Source: Bolinopsis microptera
Taxonomy: Eukaryota > Ctenophora > Tentaculata > Lobata > Bolinopsidae
Assembly: GCF_026151205.1 (NCBI RefSeq)
Contig: NC_087081.1
Location: 6,569,246-6,629,245 of the forward strand
DNA: 60,000 nt
Direction of reading: 5' to 3'
Positions 56,362-60,000 of this stretch are shown here, one piece after another. Below the pieces are notes generated by a model that was not told where the DNA came from, did not search any database, and worked only from the letters and a program-made list of their open reading frames with translations. A program made the translations under genes and the position numbers. How positions within the stretch are numbered: position 1 is the stretch's first letter; each line of letters opens with the position of its first letter.

Positions 56362-56871
56362 ATTTGACCAAAACCCATAATCATGGGTAGAGTGGACCGC
56401 TGCCAGTGTCTCTCTTTCCCAAACAAAAGGAAATGATATTAATTTGATTGACCGTTCTCAAATGCAAAATGATACCGAGAATGAAATCGGTCGCTCGCTT
56501 TTCCCATTCATTCACGGCTTACGAATTGTAATAAGTTTCGATTGATTAGGTACATCAATCAGATGCTGTAAAAATCTCTTTGGGTTGCGTTCGGGTCGAT
56601 ACCTAGTATTTCGGGGTAAGGGTGGTAGTTATTACTTATTGAATTAGCTGAAGTTTATTGAATCTTTATTGCCGAGTACAGCTGCCTTCGGGTAGTTCTT
56701 CTTAATCTATTACAATTGTAAATGAATGGGAAAAGCGAGCGACCGATTTCATTCTCGGTATCATTTTGCATTTGAGAACGGTCAATCAAATTAATATCAT
56801 TTCCTTTTGTTTGGGAAAGAGAGACACTGGCAGCGGTCCACTCTACCCATGATTATGGGTTTTGGTCAAAT
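56362..56871. mobile_element. Fold-back element with identical 151-bp arms
   Basis: Left arm 56362-56512 and right arm 56721-56871 are exact reverse complements by my base-by-base comparison (ends ATTTGACCAAAACCC / GGGTTTTGGTCAAAT). A 208-bp non-coding spacer separates them. No clear target duplication beyond AT at the tips. The identity implies a young element or recent conversion between the arms. Confidence 0.85.
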
Positions 56872-58635
56872 ATCATCTCTTTTTGATTATAATGTCAGGG
56901 TACTTTATAAAGTCGAAATTTAAACTGATATCTTCATTAATAAGGAGGAAGTTTCAACAATTTCGAAATTTTTCCTTTAAAAACATTTCCTTGTGTTTAG
57001 GTAAGCATATCGGTCGATCACTGACTGAATATGCCACTTAATACTCATTCAAGTTGGCATTAAATTCATTTATAATGACATTAAACTGTCGTGGCAAAGC
57101 AGAATTTGTTGGAAATCACGAATGAGCAAAATTCTCACCTTTCGCACGTGCAAACTTTGAGCGAACGTTTCGTGCGCATCCAATATTGAATCGCCGTAAA
57201 TTTTTGCATGTAATTTTATTATATATAGCTTGATAAGCACGCAAAGTTTCAAAGTATTTCAAGAAGAACTGTAATCACAACGGCACTCTAAAGTTGACAG
57301 AAAATGACGAAAACAGCAATTTTCAGTGATTTTAGCAATTTTCTATCAATTTGGGCGTGTCCCCACGTGTGCAACTTTTCGATTTTTAACTTTAAAACTA
57401 GCCTAATGCACAATTAATACCTATAGGAAGCAGAACTGAGCTCCACAACCCAAGGCATGGCCCAACACCAGAGAATACTAAATCGCAAAATTGACGTTTT
57501 TATAAAATAATTCTTCAAAAAAGCACAAACTTCAATGACGAATATCTTTATGAAGGAGCAAGCTAGAAAAACTTTCCGGTAGATTTTCAGAATGCTTGAA
57601 CAATTATCTAAGGTGAAAATTTCCTCAGATTTTGAATACAATTACTTTTTAATGGTGTAAAATCATTTTTAAAAGTTATTACTTTGTCAAAAATCAAGTT
57701 TTAAAAACGGTTAACTTGATGACGTCATCAAGGGGTGTTCATGACGTCAAATAATTTGTTTATACAATGTAAACTAAAGTGTAAACAATTATTTTCAAGA
57801 CCTGTGGTCGGAAATGGCTGTATCTTTTATACTTTTGAATCTATGGACAATTAAATACAGGCTACAATCGACTGGCAAAGCGTCTATCCCTGAATATATA
57901 TATGTATGTATATAGATATCACGACAATCTGTCGTAAAACAGGGGTTCTAGAAAACCCACTTCCCGATGTTCCTGAAACCTGAAACTTTTTTTGCAGTCG
58001 ATTTGGTCAACGTCTAGACGCCCTGAAAAATTTCAGATCTCTAACTCGATTTTAACATGGTTTTTAAGGCTCCTGAATATGGCGATTTTGGGTTTTTTAC
58101 CGAATTTCGTATAACAGTGCTGGCGAGTATTTTATGCAAATTTCTTAAAAATCTCAACATAACTATTTTTTATTCCTGTCATCTTTGACATCAAATTAGA
58201 ATGTTTTGAACTAAAAATAAATCTGCTGAACGACTTCCGATGAGTCTTAATGCCTGAAAAACTCCTGCCGGAGTGCACGCTTCGCGTGCACAAAAGATGC
58301 TTGTAACGTGTACCAAAGGGGGTATAATAGTAAAGAGGGTATAATAGTAAAGGGGGTACATAGTATACCCACAATAAATGCACCGGTCGTGCTTGCCAGC
58401 ACTGTGATATAGAAAAGATTAAGTAACGGTTTATAATCTATTAGCAAATAGCGAGATTATACTCTTTCTTATCCCTAATTGTTTAAAGCAGATTGATCAA
58501 TCATCGATTGATTAAGACTGAAAAGTGAAATTGGCTGAATCTCTATCAAAATAGTAATTAGTTTCCAAACAGTACTCCTAAGACCTCATTTCCTCTCAGT
58601 ACTTGCTTAGTTGCTGTCCACAATTAGGTACCTTA
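56872..58635. other. No gene seen
   Basis: AT-rich. Minus-strand frames at 57070-57252, 57414-57641 and 58132-58447 show no motif. GGGTATAATAGTAAAG-type words repeat at 58318-58365. Confidence 0.4.
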
Positions 58636-58700
58636 TAATATGGTTGTGTTACTGTGGTAACAATATGGTTGTGTTACTGTGGTAACATTACCTTATATAA
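58636..58700. repeat. GTTAC/GTAAC satellite, first block
   Basis: ATATGGTTGTGTTACTGTGG units, each able to fold through GTTAC-TGTG-GTAAC, alternate with ATTACCTTATA. Same array as 59004-59155, separated by 303 bp of other sequence. Confidence 0.88.
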
Positions 58701-59003
58701 TTCAGAGAATTATTTCTGTAGAATGTCTGTATGTACGACCGCCCACGTGCAAATTAGATGAAAAATAGGAATTTAGGTAACAACCAAAACGTTCCATAGC
58801 AACGGTGTTTTAATGCACACATGCACGTTCAAAGATTGTTTTAACGTCATTTTGATCGGTTTTGTGGTAATTACGTTGTGTTTAAAGTGTTTTATATTTA
58901 AACCGGCTGTATCTTCGGTTAGGATGGATATTTTTTGATGTGATTAAAAATTTCTTTCAAAGAATACTACTAGCTTTGTCCCTGTTACCACGGGCTTTCT
59001 AGT
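58701..59003. other. Unidentified sequence splitting the GTTAC/GTAAC satellite
   Basis: About 300 bp without a coding frame or inverted ends. Its placement between two blocks of the same satellite suggests insertion, but I see no terminal signature. Confidence 0.4.
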
Positions 59004-59155
59004 TACCTTATAATATGGTTGTGTTACTGTGGTAACAATATGGTTGTGTTACTGTGGTAACATTACCTTATAATATGGTTGTGTTACTGTGGTAACAATA
59101 TGGTTGTGTAACTGTGGTAACATTACCTTATAATATGGTTGTGTTACTGTGGCAA
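59004..59155. repeat. GTTAC/GTAAC satellite, second block
   Basis: Six ATATGGTTGTGTNACTGTGG units arranged in pairs joined by CATTACCTTATA, a two-unit higher-order repeat of about 60 bp. Confidence 0.9.
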
Positions 59156-59343
59156 GTCGGCCAGTTACAAAGCTGTGATTTGGTACAGCTTGGGCTGATG
59201 ATACACACTCTCTAGCTCGTAGGACTAACCCCCCTACAGCTAGTATAGTGCCTCGGCACAGAGTGGCTTAGGGTTACTGAAAAGGAGATAAGCACCTCAG
59301 GCCATCCCAACGTTCGGGAGAGACCTGCCCTTGTATCTTGTTG
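59156..59343 (+). repeat. Probable LINE 3' end with (TTG)n tail
   Basis: Shares ordered blocks with 29107-29262. The CACTCTCTAGCTCG word resembles the stop region of the LINE at 4924 (CACTCTAGCTCGG). It ends TTGTTGTTG, and satellite-like GTACTGTGGTAACATTACC resumes after the hAT element, so it appears to be a retroposon inserted in the satellite. Confidence 0.6.
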
Positions 59344-59351
59344 TTGTACTG

Positions 59352-59637
59352 CAGTGGCGTAACGTTGCCTGTTGGCGCCCCCTGCCGAAAAGGCGCCCCC
59401 CTGTTGGCGCCCCCTCCCCTTTTGGTGCCCCTCCCTAAAATTAAACAAATTAGGTGATTTTAGAGGATACGCCGGTAAAATCTCTAAAAAAGTGTGTATC
59501 TAGAGTAAAACGCGCATTTTTGCTAGTACTTTAGTTAAATTTCGAAATTGTCCCACATTCAAACGAAGATTTGGCGCCCCCATAAGACGGCGCCCCCCTG
59601 CACAGCGGGGTCAGCAGGGCCCTTCGTTACGCCACTG
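59352..59637. mobile_element. hAT-type MITE, 286 bp, with 8-bp target duplication
   Basis: The inverted ends CAGTGGCGTAACG and CGTTACGCCACTG are exact complements. They are flanked by TTGTACTG at 59344-59351 and 59638-59645, an exact 8-bp duplication as made by hAT transposases. The interior is GC-rich at both ends (GGCGCCCCC words) and has no transposase frame. Confidence 0.95.
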
Positions 59638-59645
59638 TTGTACTG

Positions 59646-60000
59646 TGGTAACATTACCTTATGGCTTATATACTCTTATATGTTATATTACTATTACTTA
59701 CTTAGTTTTATCAACGTCTCCAATGCTATCTTGTCTCAGCAGCAGCCGACTATAATAAGAACGTCAAATAAAATGAACAAATGAACAAAACCGCCATACA
59801 TCCGTGACTGTTACAGCATGGGTTGAATAACCGTTAAATACAGCCGGCATTGTTAAGGCGGGTAAATAACCGCTCAGTTTACTCCTCCGATTAACCACAG
59901 CTTGATATGATTAAGATAAACGCCCAGTGGCACGGTGGCGGCGTTTTGGGAGGATTTTTACTCCTTTATAATATACTTCTTTGTGATAAAATTAGTGTTT
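59646..60000. other. No gene seen
   Basis: Starts with remnants of the GTAACATTACCTTAT satellite, then unremarkable sequence to the window end. Confidence 0.4.

Noticed and set aside
1-60000. tRNA, rRNA or CRISPR features
   Set aside because: No tRNA B-box-like GGTTCGAATCC with a matching cloverleaf, no rRNA core words and no regularly spaced spacer array were seen; the tandem arrays present have no unique spacers.

Overview
The window looks like an AT-rich nuclear segment from an invertebrate animal. The evidence is metazoan-type non-LTR retrotransposon remnants of at least three lineages, Tc1/mariner-, pogo- and hAT-type terminal inverted repeats, a Helitron 3' end, GT-AG splice signals around short open frames, and a TTAGGG-type telomeric repeat array. 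The long LINE C-terminus at 40.1-40.9 kb is of a kind I associate with cnidarian genomes, but that placement is a guess. I see no operons, ribosomal RNA or tRNA gene, CRISPR array or complete host gene.

Layout. 0-0.9 kb: a partial Ser/Pro-rich minus-strand coding segment with a one-base frame break. 1.27-6.5 kb: a TA-flanked transposon with long inverted arms whose interior holds nested, internally deleted LINE copies and a cysteine-rich CXC fragment. 6.65-6.79 kb: a possible first exon. 7.4-9.8 kb: a fold-back and a 75-bp satellite of about 27 copies. 11.4 kb: a possible terminal exon. 13.4-14.0 kb: a dispersed repeat carrying a telomere-like 54-bp minisatellite. 14.3-16.6 kb: a candidate multi-exon minus-strand gene, with its first exon and YY1-like promoter motif at 16.3-16.6 kb. 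19.3-22.8 kb: RTE-type LINE debris and two diverged copies of a roughly 1-kb repeat. 26.2-28.4 kb: a hAT fragment, a pogo-type element with a dead DDE transposase, and a LINE tail. 29-32.3 kb: small pogo-like MITEs and a Helitron. 32.9-35.4 kb: a second member of the long-arm TA family, with a telomere-repeat MITE nested inside it. 40.1-41.1 kb: a 5'-truncated LINE with a (TTA)n tail. 45-52 kb: minisatellites rich in CACGTG, a mariner-like element inserted in a 9-bp array, and palindromes. 55-60 kb: LINE tails, a palindrome with identical 151-bp arms, a GTTAC/GTAAC satellite, and a hAT MITE with a perfect 8-bp target duplication.

The window is best read as intergenic or intronic DNA built by repeated nesting of transposons and satellites. 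The most promising unexplained structure is the pair of long-arm TA-inserting elements (1.3-6.5 kb and 32.9-35.4 kb). They share terminal sequence and subterminal TTTACCAC repeats, and one carries a CXC-type cysteine module next to its right arm. Host-gene calls here are short exons supported by splice signals only and carry modest confidence.
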